Part shown: positions 7,503-14,260 of the stretch, one piece after another
Layout: every line of letters starts with the position of its first letter
Position numbering within the stretch: position 1 is the stretch's first letter
NCBI GenBank assembly: GCA_965203755.1
Contig: OZ241910.1
Coordinates: 124,001-188,000, forward strand
DNA: 64,000 nucleotides
Direction: 5' to 3'
Source of the DNA: UBA6055 sp965203755
Lineage (GTDB): Bacteria > Chloroflexota > Anaerolineae > Aggregatilineales > Phototrophicaceae
Notes under the pieces: model-generated
The model's input: the letters and a program-made list of their open reading frames with translations, nothing else
What the model was told of the DNA's origin: nothing
The model's database searches: none
Made by a program: the position numbers and the translations under genes

Positions 7503-7733
7503 TCAAAACTGTACACACACAAGCTCGCTGTCCACCACGCGCCAGCGACCTTCCGCGCAAGGAGCGCTTAGTCGATTATGTTCAAGAACGCCCAAGACAA
7601 TAATGAGTAGGATGACAAAGAACAGAAAGCGGAAGGCAATACCTCTCAAAGACAAACCTAGTGAGAATTGTCCTCGCGTGTACTGTTATCTGACTTTATG
7701 GTTAAGTCTGTCAAAGAACTCAAAGGGATCCAT
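7503..7733 (-). pseudogene. small membrane protein gene with one in-frame TAA
   Basis: An ATG at 7733 with GGAGG 6 bases upstream opens MDPFEFFDRLNHKVR. A TAA codon follows at 7688-7686. The same frame then continues for 60 codons with a strong membrane helix (FRFLFFVILLIIVLGVLEHN) and an exported tail ending VDSELVCVQF. The good ribosome site and the leader shared with the collagen-like gene suggest a real cassette gene. It has either decayed through one nonsense mutation or is read through at low level. I favour decay. Confidence 0.4.
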
Positions 7734-7802
7734 GGCATGCCTCCACTTAGTTATTCCTTCCTGCATTCACTGTACCGGACTTCAAGCCTATGGCTGGGAT
7801 GG

Positions 7803-8960
7803 CTAGGACGGGTAAAGCGCGCGCTGGACGAAATCCAGCAGGATGCGCGTCGTCGCCTGATAATCGGCCAGCCTGACATGCTCATCGGCGGCATGGGCGA
7901 CCTCATAACTGCCGGGGCCGAAAATGATCATATCGCCGCCGGCGAGGCTCATTAGATGCTTGGCGTCGCTGCCCGGCAGATAGCCAATCGGGCCTGGATC
8001 CTGATTGAGTTCCTGACGAATGCAGTCGAGAAAGGTCTGGGACAGCGCGGTTGAGAGCGAGGAATCAAACCAGCTTGAAAAGACAAAATCACCGATGCTG
8101 ACCTTGGCCGGCGCGGCGTCCACGGCCGCGACGACGGCGCGGAGTTCGGCTTTGACGGCTTCTGGATCTTCGCGGGGGATCATGCGCCGGTCAAGCATAA
8201 CCAGACAGGAATCGGGGACAGCATTGGCGGTGCTGCCACCTTCAATCACGCCGATATTGCAGGTGGGGAAGCCGACCACTGGATGAATCCGCTGCGCCAG
8301 TTCCTGATGATAGGCATCCAGCGCCGCGATGACTTTGGCCATGGCGACAATCGCATTGATGCCGCGGTTGGGGTTGGTGGCATGAACTGACTTGCCGGCG
8401 GCGCGGACCGTGGCGCGCATGACGCCTTTGTGCGCCGTCGCGGCCTGGTTGCCGGTTTGTTCGCCGACGACGATGAAATCACATTCGGGCAGATGCCCCT
8501 CGTCCGCCAGCCATTTTGTGCCTAACTGCCCGCCAGTCTCTTCTTCGGCGGCAGCGACCAATACCAGCGTCCCCTTGAGCCGCGGCTGTTTGGCCGCATC
8601 CATCATCGTCAGCATCATGGAGGCCAAGGGGGCTTTGTCATCAATGCTGCCCTTGCCATAGAGCGCATCGTTTTTAACCGCGCCGGCATAAGGGTCGACG
8701 CTCCATTGATCGGCTTCGGCGGCGGCGATGGGCACGGTGTCGATATGGGCATGGAGCATAATCACCGGGGCGCCTTGTCCCAAAGCGGCGATGACATTGC
8801 GCGCTTCCGGTTTGGCCGCTGGCGCCGGCGTTTCCAGCCGACAGCCGACGGCGCGCATTCGCCGGGCGATAAAATCGGCGATGGCGCGGGTGTCGCCGGG
8901 CGGGTTAGGGGAGGGGATTTGGACAAGCTGCCGCAAGAGTTCAATGCTGTCCACTGTCAT
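7803..8960 (-). CDS. M20 family metallopeptidase (ArgE/DapE/carboxypeptidase G2-like)
   Basis: This cytoplasmic di-zinc amidohydrolase or peptidase has 385 residues. The metal-site motifs are MLHAHIDTVP (near 70), YGKGSIDDKAP (near 102), the catalytic pair in AAAEEETGG (near 135) and a late histidine in VAHAADEHV. A dimerisation domain sits between them, containing GKSVHATNPNRGINAIV. It is the last gene of a four-gene minus-strand operon, 28 bases after the VOC gene. The exact substrate (N-acyl or carbamoyl amino acid, or dipeptide) cannot be read from sequence; an N-carbamoyl-beta-alanine role would fit the pyrimidine genes nearby but is speculative. Confidence 0.93.
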   Translation of the reverse strand: MTVDSIELLRQLVQIPSPNPPGDTRAIADFIARRMRAVGCRLETPAPAAKPEARNVIAALGQGAPVIMLHAHIDTVPIAAAEADQWSVDPYAGAVKNDALYGKGSIDDKAPLASMMLTMMDAAKQPRLKGTLVLVAAAEEETGGQLGTKWLADEGHLPECDFIVVGEQTGNQAATAHKGVMRATVRAAGKSVHATNPNRGINAIVAMAKVIAALDAYHQELAQRIHPVVGFPTCNIGVIEGGSTANAVPDSCLVMLDRRMIPREDPEAVKAELRAVVAAVDAAPAKVSIGDFVFSSWFDSSLSTALSQTFLDCIRQELNQDPGPIGYLPGSDAKHLMSLAGGDMIIFGPGSYEVAHAADEHVRLADYQATTRILLDFVQRALYPS

Positions 8961-8988
8961 ACTCCTTTGATGAAGATCAGCCGCATGC

Positions 8989-9453
8989 TTAAATGCCCTT
9001 TACCGATTTGTATTCTTCCAGCTCTTCGGCGGTGTAAACCTGCATCAGTTCCAATTCGATGCCGCCAGCTTCCTGTTCAAGGAAGGCGACCCAGCCTTCG
9101 GGATGGACATGACTGCCCTTGACCTTGCAGGCGGCGCATTCCTTGAGCGCGGCGCCCTTCGCTTGAGCCGCCGCCAGCGCGGCGTCGATATCGGGCACCG
9201 CATAGCAGATATGATGCAAGCCCTCGCCGCCGCGCGCTTTGATCCAGGCATCAAAACGGCCGCCTTCGTCGAGCGACTGGCAAAGCTGGTATTCAACATC
9301 GCCGACTGTAAAAATGGCGACGCGGTTGCGAGATTTTGCATAGTCATGCAATTCAGCATCCAAGCCGACGCCGATAAAATCCTGATAATGCCCAAGCGCG
9401 GCTTTCGCATCCTTGACCGCAAAAGCCATGTGTTTAATATAACGTCCATCCAT
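8989..9453 (-). CDS. VOC family protein, methylmalonyl-CoA epimerase-like
   Basis: This protein of 154 residues is made of two beta-alpha-beta-beta-beta units of the vicinal oxygen chelate fold. It has the arrangement of methylmalonyl-CoA epimerase: IKHMAFAVKD at the start, GGEGLHHICYAVPDIDAAL in the middle and IELELMQVY at the end. The likely metal ligands are His8, Gln near 58, the HH pair near 80 and Glu near 133. The start has a GGAG site just upstream. In the operon it sits between the nitroreductase and M20 peptidase genes. Methylmalonyl-CoA epimerase activity would fit with the methylmalonate-semialdehyde dehydrogenase at 24523, but lactoylglutathione-lyase-like relatives look similar. 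Confidence 0.8.
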   Translation of the reverse strand: MDGRYIKHMAFAVKDAKAALGHYQDFIGVGLDAELHDYAKSRNRVAIFTVGDVEYQLCQSLDEGGRFDAWIKARGGEGLHHICYAVPDIDAALAAAQAKGAALKECAACKVKGSHVHPEGWVAFLEQEAGGIELELMQVYTAEELEEYKSVKGI

Positions 9454-9480
9454 TTTAATCCTCCAGTTCCATCTTTAACT

Positions 9481-10026
9481 TTAATCTCGATCACTCTCAA
9501 AACGTTCCCAATGCACCAAGTCCTGCCAAACAACCCGCTTCCAGGCGCGCATGCCTGGCTGTGCATTGACAGACGGATGCCCAATGCAAATGAACATTTC
9601 CGCCGTATAGCTGTCAGGCAGATTTAGAATCACTCGCACCGCCTCCTTGCTAAATGACGTGACCGGCCCAGATGACAGGCCAATCGCATGGGCTGCCAGC
9701 ATCATCGTTTGGGCGACGGCGCCGACATCCATATACAGGGCGCGGTCCGCCGGCGGCAGGTTATGTTCAGCAGCAATATCCCAGTTGATGCAAATCAGTA
9801 TCAAGACCGGCGCTTGCTGGAACATGCCCGGCGATACCATCCGAATCAAACGGCGGGTTGCTGGATTTTGAATCACAACCAAGCGATGAGGCCGCAGGTT
9901 ACCGCCGCTCGGCGCCCAGCGCGCCGCTTCCAATATGGTTTCAATTTGCGCCGGCGCGACAGCTTGGTCGGTCATTTCACGCACGACGCGGCGCGTTTTA
10001 ATGTTGTTGAGAACCTGTTCACTCAC
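9481..10026 (-). CDS. nitroreductase family protein
   Basis: This FMN-dependent NAD(P)H oxidoreductase has 181 residues. The N-terminal phosphate-binding motif KTRRVVREMTDQAV, the AARWAPSGGNLRPHRLVVI signature, and a middle DVGAVAQTMMLAAHAIGLSS stretch are diagnostic. The start is GTG at 10026, overlapping the upstream stop by four bases (GTGA) with GGAGG about 10 bases upstream, so it is coupled to the DUF6092 gene. The substrate is unknown; the family reduces nitro groups, flavins and quinones and includes dehalogenases. Confidence 0.9.
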   Translation of the reverse strand: MSEQVLNNIKTRRVVREMTDQAVAPAQIETILEAARWAPSGGNLRPHRLVVIQNPATRRLIRMVSPGMFQQAPVLILICINWDIAAEHNLPPADRALYMDVGAVAQTMMLAAHAIGLSSGPVTSFSKEAVRVILNLPDSYTAEMFICIGHPSVNAQPGMRAWKRVVWQDLVHWERFESDRD

Positions 10027-10346
10027 GCCGGGCTATCCTCCAGGCAACTGTGACGAAGCAGACAGCCAGCAACCGCGCGGCTAAGATGATCAAGGGAAGC
10101 GGTATAGCTTTCAACATCGGACATCGCCATGTGCATAGCCGGGATGCGTTCAATGGCATCTTGCAGGAAAGCTCTCGATTGGTCCGATGAACGTTCCAGC
10201 GCTATGGCGCTAAGGCGCTCGGTTGCAGTAAGCAGACGAAGCGGTCCATAATGCGCCGGCTCTTCCATCTGAATCCGCGCCGAGGTGATGAGCAATGCCA
10301 ATAGTTCAATCGCCTCGGCTTCGGTCAATACCCAATTTTCGCTCAT
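10023..10346 (-). CDS. DUF6092-like protein
   Basis: This small, probably all-helical cytoplasmic protein has 107 residues. Its pattern (EAIELLALLITSAR, then EPAHYGPLRLLTATERLSAI) I match from memory to DUF6092. It has no membrane segment or metal motif. It is the first gene of the operon behind the promoter at 10435-10463 and overlaps the nitroreductase gene by four bases. Its function is unknown. Confidence 0.7.
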   Translation of the reverse strand: MSENWVLTEAEAIELLALLITSARIQMEEPAHYGPLRLLTATERLSAIALERSSDQSRAFLQDAIERIPAMHMAMSDVESYTASLDHLSRAVAGCLLRHSCLEDSPA

Positions 10347-10407
10347 CGACAGCCCCCAGTATTTGACACCGGCAAGACGATTGATTACTATCAGCCTCGT
10401 TCTTTAT

Positions 10408-10421
10408 GATTGTCTACAATC
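10408..10421. promoter_or_regulatory. GntR-type operator candidate
   Basis: GATTGT-CT-ACAATC is a perfect inverted repeat whose core TTGTCTACAA resembles operators of FadR-subfamily GntR regulators. It lies 10-20 bases downstream of the expected start site of the promoter at 10435-10463, a position suited to repression. No GntR gene is present in the window. Confidence 0.45.
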
Positions 10422-10434
10422 TATAGACGACCAG

Positions 10435-10463
10435 ATTATAAGAAGCGCCGATGCGGATGTCAA
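10435..10463 (-). promoter_or_regulatory. consensus sigma70-type promoter of the 10346-7803 operon
   Basis: TTGACA (10463-10458) and TATAAT (10440-10435) on the minus strand are separated by exactly 17 bases, a full consensus match. Transcription should begin near 10428, leaving a leader of about 80 bases before the DUF6092 gene. The leader contains the inverted repeat at 10408-10421. Confidence 0.8.
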
Positions 10464-10509
10464 GAATATGAAGATGATCCTCGGCGCCCTCATGCTGTGA
10501 ACACTGAAC

Positions 10510-10998
10510 TTAATAGACTTTCTCAATCTCCAGTGTCCAGGCTTCTGCCACGGTCAGGCCGCTAAGCTGAAGAAACACATCGCAATCCGCTTCTACGACA
10601 ACCAGACTTTCTGCCCCGCGGGCGCCGGCGCCTTTGGTGATGCTAATAATAGTAGAGCTTAAGTCACTGCCGCAATTCTCCGACAAAGCGGTTGGACTGA
10701 CTCTTCCAGCCCCGTTTGAGGTCATCGTGAACATATAAAAGCCCTCGGACAGCGATATTGGGCCCAATACCCGCGGAAAACCCCCGTCATCGCTAAAGGA
10801 ATAACTTTCCGAACAGTCGCTTATCCCCTGTGCCGCCAGACGTATAATCTCGGTTAGGGCAGACACCGGATCCTCATCCATAGCATCCAGTTGAACTTGA
10901 ACAGCTTCCGTCAGGCTGGCAGCGCTGCAATCCTCCTGAAGGGACGTCGGCATGACAGCAAACAGAGCGATGACCATGAGTAAGAATAGACGTTTCAT
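10510..10998 (-). CDS. secreted hypothetical protein
   Basis: This protein of 162 residues has a clear signal peptide (MKRLFLLMVIALFAVMPTSL) and four cysteines in the mature part. They could form disulfides (DCSAAS, SDCSES, ENCGSD, EADCDV). The second half looks beta-rich (GFYMFTMTSNG, SLVVVEADCDVFLQLSG). GGAGG lies 5 bases before the ATG. I recognise no family. It has its own intergenic regions on both sides and may be monocistronic. Confidence 0.75.
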   Translation of the reverse strand: MKRLFLLMVIALFAVMPTSLQEDCSAASLTEAVQVQLDAMDEDPVSALTEIIRLAAQGISDCSESYSFSDDGGFPRVLGPISLSEGFYMFTMTSNGAGRVSPTALSENCGSDLSSTIISITKGAGARGAESLVVVEADCDVFLQLSGLTVAEAWTLEIEKVY

Positions 10999-11096
10999 TT
11001 TGCCTCCTGTGATTAAAATTGAAACCTATCCTAGCAAATATCTCCCCTCAAAATAAGGGGGAAGACTTGCCAAAGCCGGCCGATATTTCATATCGA

Positions 11097-11666
11097 TTAA
11101 GCGAACAGACGGCGCAGTTCCAGCCTAAAGCCAGGCAAGACCGGCTCGCCGGACAAGATGCTATCCTGTCCGATCCATTCGCGCTTCATGCCGCCGTCTT
11201 GTTCCGCTCGGCAAACCTCAACACCCTTCTTTGCCGGCCTGACTACCCAGACCCGCCGCGTGCCATGCCTCAAATACAGCGCCGCCTTTTCATGCGCCTG
11301 CCTGATGACATCGCCCGGCGAGACAATCTCAACCGCCAAATCCGGCATCAGCGGCATGTATCTTTTGGGGAGCGGCTGCGGCGCGCGTTCCCTGCTGGTG
11401 AAGGCGATGTCCGGCGCCAGCAGGGTCAAACGGTCGCCAGGCGGATGATGTCCCGTCTCGACGGTGACTATCCCCAGCCCTCGCTCGCTTGCAAAGCTGT
11501 AAATATGATGACTCAGGATAACCGCAAGCGAGCCATGTTCGGTTCCCGGTGGTGACATCTCGAATAATTCTCCGTCAATGAGTTCAAAGCGCTTGCCATC
11601 ATCGCTGGTCTGATGGGCAAGCCGCCACACGTCATCAATATCGTAAGTTTGCTGCTGAAGAACCAT
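11097..11666 (-). CDS. Uma2 family endonuclease-like protein, copy A
   Basis: This protein of the Uma2 family (DUF820) has a PD-(D/E)XK nuclease fold and about 189 residues. The motifs are FELIDGELFEMSPPG, LLAPDIAFTS, PDLAVEIVSPGD and KAALYLRHGTRRVWVVRP. Of two adjacent ATGs I prefer the second (11666), because GAGGAG touches the first. It is nearly identical to copy B at 11720-12289 except for a block near residues 55-80 (HGSLAVILSHHIYSFASERG), so the pair arose by recent tandem duplication with local divergence. The cellular role of the family is unknown. Confidence 0.85.
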   Translation of the reverse strand: MVLQQQTYDIDDVWRLAHQTSDDGKRFELIDGELFEMSPPGTEHGSLAVILSHHIYSFASERGLGIVTVETGHHPPGDRLTLLAPDIAFTSRERAPQPLPKRYMPLMPDLAVEIVSPGDVIRQAHEKAALYLRHGTRRVWVVRPAKKGVEVCRAEQDGGMKREWIGQDSILSGEPVLPGFRLELRRLFA

Positions 11667-11719
11667 CATCTCCTCACCTTGTATAGATGCTTGCGAGAGC
11701 AGAGCGATATTTCAATCGA

Positions 11720-12289
11720 TTAAGCGAACAGGCGGCGCAGTTCCAGCCTAAAGCCAGGCAAGACCGGCTCGCCGGACAAGATGCTATCCTGTCCGATCCA
11801 TTCGCGCTTCATGCCGCCGTCTTGTTCCGCGCGGCAAACCTCAACGCCCTTCTTTGCCGGCCTGACTATCCAGACCCGCCGCGTGCCATGCCTCAAATAC
11901 AGCACCGCCTTTTCATGCGCCTGCCTAATGACATCGCCCGGCGAGACAATCTCAACCGCCAAATCCGGCATCAGCGGCATGTATCTTTTTGGGAGCGGCT
12001 GCGGCGCGCGTTCTCCGCTGGTGAAGGCGATGTCCGGCGCCAGCAGGGTCAAACGGTCGCCAGGCGGATGATGTCCTGCCTCGACGGTAACTATTCCCAG
12101 TTGATGCTCTTCGACAAAAACGTCAAGAAAACGGCCCAGCCTGATAGCAAGATAACCATGTAATGCGCCCGGTGGAGACATCTCGAATAATTCTCCGTCA
12201 ATGAGTTCAAAGCGCTTGTCATCATCGCTGGTCTGATGGGCAAGCCGCCACACGTCATCAATATCGTAAGTTTGCTGTTGAAGCGCCAT
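11720..12289 (-). CDS. Uma2 family endonuclease-like protein, copy B
   Basis: This is a tandem paralogue of the gene at 11097-11666, with the same PD-(D/E)XK motifs (FELIDGELFEMSPPG, PDLAVEIVSPGD). The start at 12289 (MALQQQTYDIDDVW) has GGAGGAG 5 bases upstream; a longer in-frame reading to 12373 runs into the M24 gene and is rejected. Its variable block reads HGYLAIRLGRFLDVFVEEHQ where copy A differs. Outside that block the copies differ by only a few residues. Both follow the M24 gene on the minus strand and could be co-transcribed with it. Confidence 0.85.
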   Translation of the reverse strand: MALQQQTYDIDDVWRLAHQTSDDDKRFELIDGELFEMSPPGALHGYLAIRLGRFLDVFVEEHQLGIVTVEAGHHPPGDRLTLLAPDIAFTSGERAPQPLPKRYMPLMPDLAVEIVSPGDVIRQAHEKAVLYLRHGTRRVWIVRPAKKGVEVCRAEQDGGMKREWIGQDSILSGEPVLPGFRLELRRLFA

Positions 12290-12369
12290 CGTCTCCTCCG
12301 CCTTTTGACCTGATTCAACTACAAGATAGCAAAGTCGGACGCGATTGTCTTGTTCGCCGACAAGCCGCT

Positions 12370-13572
12370 TCACACCGGCAGGGTCAGCGAGTCGAGGTCG
12401 CGTGGGTAATAGGTAATCATCTCGGCGCCGCGGTCAGTGACCACCACGGTATCCGAATGACGGAAGCCGCCCAGTTCGGATACATACAAGCCCGGCTCCA
12501 CGGTGAAAACCATGCCGGCTTTGATTTCAGTATGGTCGCCAATATCAAGGAAAGGGCCTTCGTGATAGCGCAGACCGATGGTGTGGCCGCTGTGATGCTT
12601 CCAATAGGGCATAAGCTCATGCTGGTCGAAATAGGCGCGGACTTCTTTATCGACTTCGCTGCATGGCTTGCCGGGTTCAAGCGCTTCCATAGCGATAGTC
12701 TGAAGGTTAAGCATGTGATCAAACATGCGCTTCTGCTCATCGGACGGGCGGCCGAGAATCATCGTGCGCTCCAGTTCGCTGACATAGCCCCAAACAGGTG
12801 CGCTGGCGCCGGTCACAAGGACATCTCCAGCTTGAAATTGGATATTGCTGGCGAGGGCGTGCGGAATGGCGGCATTGCGGCCAATCTGACCGCGGTAACC
12901 GGCGATCGCGCCTTCATAATAACTGCTGTTATTGCGCCAAATGGGACCGATGGTTTCCAGCATCACCAGCGTGGCTTCGCTGCTGGCGCGTTGGGAAACT
13001 TCAACTTCGCCAAGGCCGACCTGGGTATATTTTTGCAGCCGCGCATGCGCCAGATGGCCCCATTTGCAGCTTTCTTTCAGCAATGCAATCTCGGCCGCCG
13101 ATTTAACCGCCATCTGGTCTTCAATCGGGGCGCGGCAGTTAATGACCTGCTGGCCGGTGAGCTTCGATAATGGCTCGCCGCGATAGCCGAATAGCCACGG
13201 ATAACCGTCGCTGTCGGCGCCGATGCTTCCGGTCATGCCCAGTTCGCTGATGGTATCCACCAGGACATTCATCGGGTGATTGATGTCGGGATACTCCCGA
13301 TAAAAAGCGACGCGGTCGATATCAGCCATCGACTCGGCATGCTCAACTTCCATGCGCGGGACAAACAGGGCGCGTTCGCCGCTGCGGTTCATCAGGTAAG
13401 CCATCGGGCGCTCGGTCGGAATGAAGGCAAAGCCGGTGTAATACTTGATGTAATCGGCATCAAAGAGGACGACGCCGCTCACCCCAAGCTCATCAACAGC
13501 CGCCGCCAGGACTTGATTGCGCTGGGCATATTCGGCATCGCTGATTTTAAGTTCTGTCATCGAAAGTGGCAT
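12370..13572 (-). CDS. M24 family (aminopeptidase P/creatinase-like) hydrolase with altered metal site
   Basis: This protein of 400 residues has a creatinase-type N-terminal domain and a C-terminal pita-bread domain. Part of the active site is conserved: HHSGHTIGLRYHEGPFL, EPGLYV and SDTVVVT. The two aspartates that hold metals in true peptidases are not visible: the expected D-G-A strand reads VLVTGASAPVWGY and the expected D-x-T-R-T reads SELERT. That pattern resembles metal-independent creatinase or ectoine-hydrolase-like members more than Xaa-Pro peptidases. The ATG at 13572 follows an extended -10 promoter. The substrate is probably a small N-substituted amino acid, which is inference. 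Confidence 0.88.
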   Translation of the reverse strand: MPLSMTELKISDAEYAQRNQVLAAAVDELGVSGVVLFDADYIKYYTGFAFIPTERPMAYLMNRSGERALFVPRMEVEHAESMADIDRVAFYREYPDINHPMNVLVDTISELGMTGSIGADSDGYPWLFGYRGEPLSKLTGQQVINCRAPIEDQMAVKSAAEIALLKESCKWGHLAHARLQKYTQVGLGEVEVSQRASSEATLVMLETIGPIWRNNSSYYEGAIAGYRGQIGRNAAIPHALASNIQFQAGDVLVTGASAPVWGYVSELERTMILGRPSDEQKRMFDHMLNLQTIAMEALEPGKPCSEVDKEVRAYFDQHELMPYWKHHSGHTIGLRYHEGPFLDIGDHTEIKAGMVFTVEPGLYVSELGGFRHSDTVVVTDRGAEMITYYPRDLDSLTLPV

Positions 13573-13608
13573 AATTGATTTTCCATTCTGTTAGCTATTA
13601 TTATCAGG

Positions 13609-13617
13609 ATTATAGCA
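13609..13617 (-). promoter_or_regulatory. extended -10 promoter of the M24 gene
   Basis: The minus strand reads TGCTATAAT, an extended -10 element. No good -35 is present, as expected for this promoter type. Transcription would start about 30 bases before the M24 ATG. Confidence 0.5.
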
Positions 13618-13651
13618 AGGTTGAGGGGGATGGGAAAATTTTGTGAAGTGA

Positions 13652-14260
13652 TCAATCATTATTTTTTAGCTGCTTGCTGATGAGCTTACGTTCAAAACGA
13701 AGGAAGGTGTCAACTTTCCGCAATCTGTTCAAATCCGGCATAGCTTTAACGATTTGCACAGCATGAATCAGATCATTGTATGTTCTTCTGCCTTCCTGTC
13801 TGAAAATCTGCATCATGTGTTTCTTAGGATTGTCAATCTGTTCAGCCCGACGAATGCGATTAATCTGCACTGGACGATAAGGTTTTGACAAGACTGTGTT
13901 TATTGCTCTGTTATCTGTGAGCAACCATGCCTCAAGTTCTGCTTCAATGCAAACCAAGAAGACATTTGCAACATTTGCATCCGCGGCCTTGAGCGAGCGC
14001 ATGATATCTTCGCGGTCTTTCTTGCGGCAAGGGACTTCTTCATGCCATGATGGATACAAATCCCATATGATAACGACATGGTCACAGCCACCAGCAAGTA
14101 ATAATTGTGCAGCTTTTCCACATTCAGCCACCAGCTTTTTCTTGTTATCCAAGGTTATGCTTTCGATTTGGATGTCTGGCTTGATTCGTTTTGCCAAATA
14201 CTCACATACTTTAAGGTCTGCCCCTTGGGGTCCGCACTCAAATATCATACCAATCTTCAT
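13652..14260 (-). CDS. DUF4276-like TOPRIM-type protein, partner of the ATPase
   Basis: This cytoplasmic protein of 202 residues looks like a TOPRIM-fold member of the DUF4276/RloB type. It opens MKIGMIFECGPQGADLKVCE, has an acidic strand VVIIWDLYPSW and a second acidic cluster CIEAELEAWLL. These features suggest a metal-dependent nuclease core, which is inference. Its ATG overlaps the ATPase stop by four bases (ATGA), so the two are coupled. ATPase plus TOPRIM gene pairs of this kind occur among anti-phage modules (OLD/Gabija, PARIS, RloAB-like). Confidence 0.75.
   Translation of the reverse strand: MKIGMIFECGPQGADLKVCEYLAKRIKPDIQIESITLDNKKKLVAECGKAAQLLLAGGCDHVVIIWDLYPSWHEEVPCRKKDREDIMRSLKAADANVANVFLVCIEAELEAWLLTDNRAINTVLSKPYRPVQINRIRRAEQIDNPKKHMMQIFRQEGRRTYNDLIHAVQIVKAMPDLNRLRKVDTFLRFERKLISKQLKNND

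Noticed and set aside
7258..7806. Plus-strand frame rich in GPCGPMGP-type repeats opposite the collagen-like gene
   Set aside because: The repeats are the complement of the Gly-X-Y codons. The minus-strand frame has the ribosome site and matches the homologue at 63770-64000.
8486..8500. GGGCAGATGCCC palindrome as a further CATCTGY hairpin
   Set aside because: It lies inside the M20 coding region, has no loop of the same size and no ribosome site next to it.
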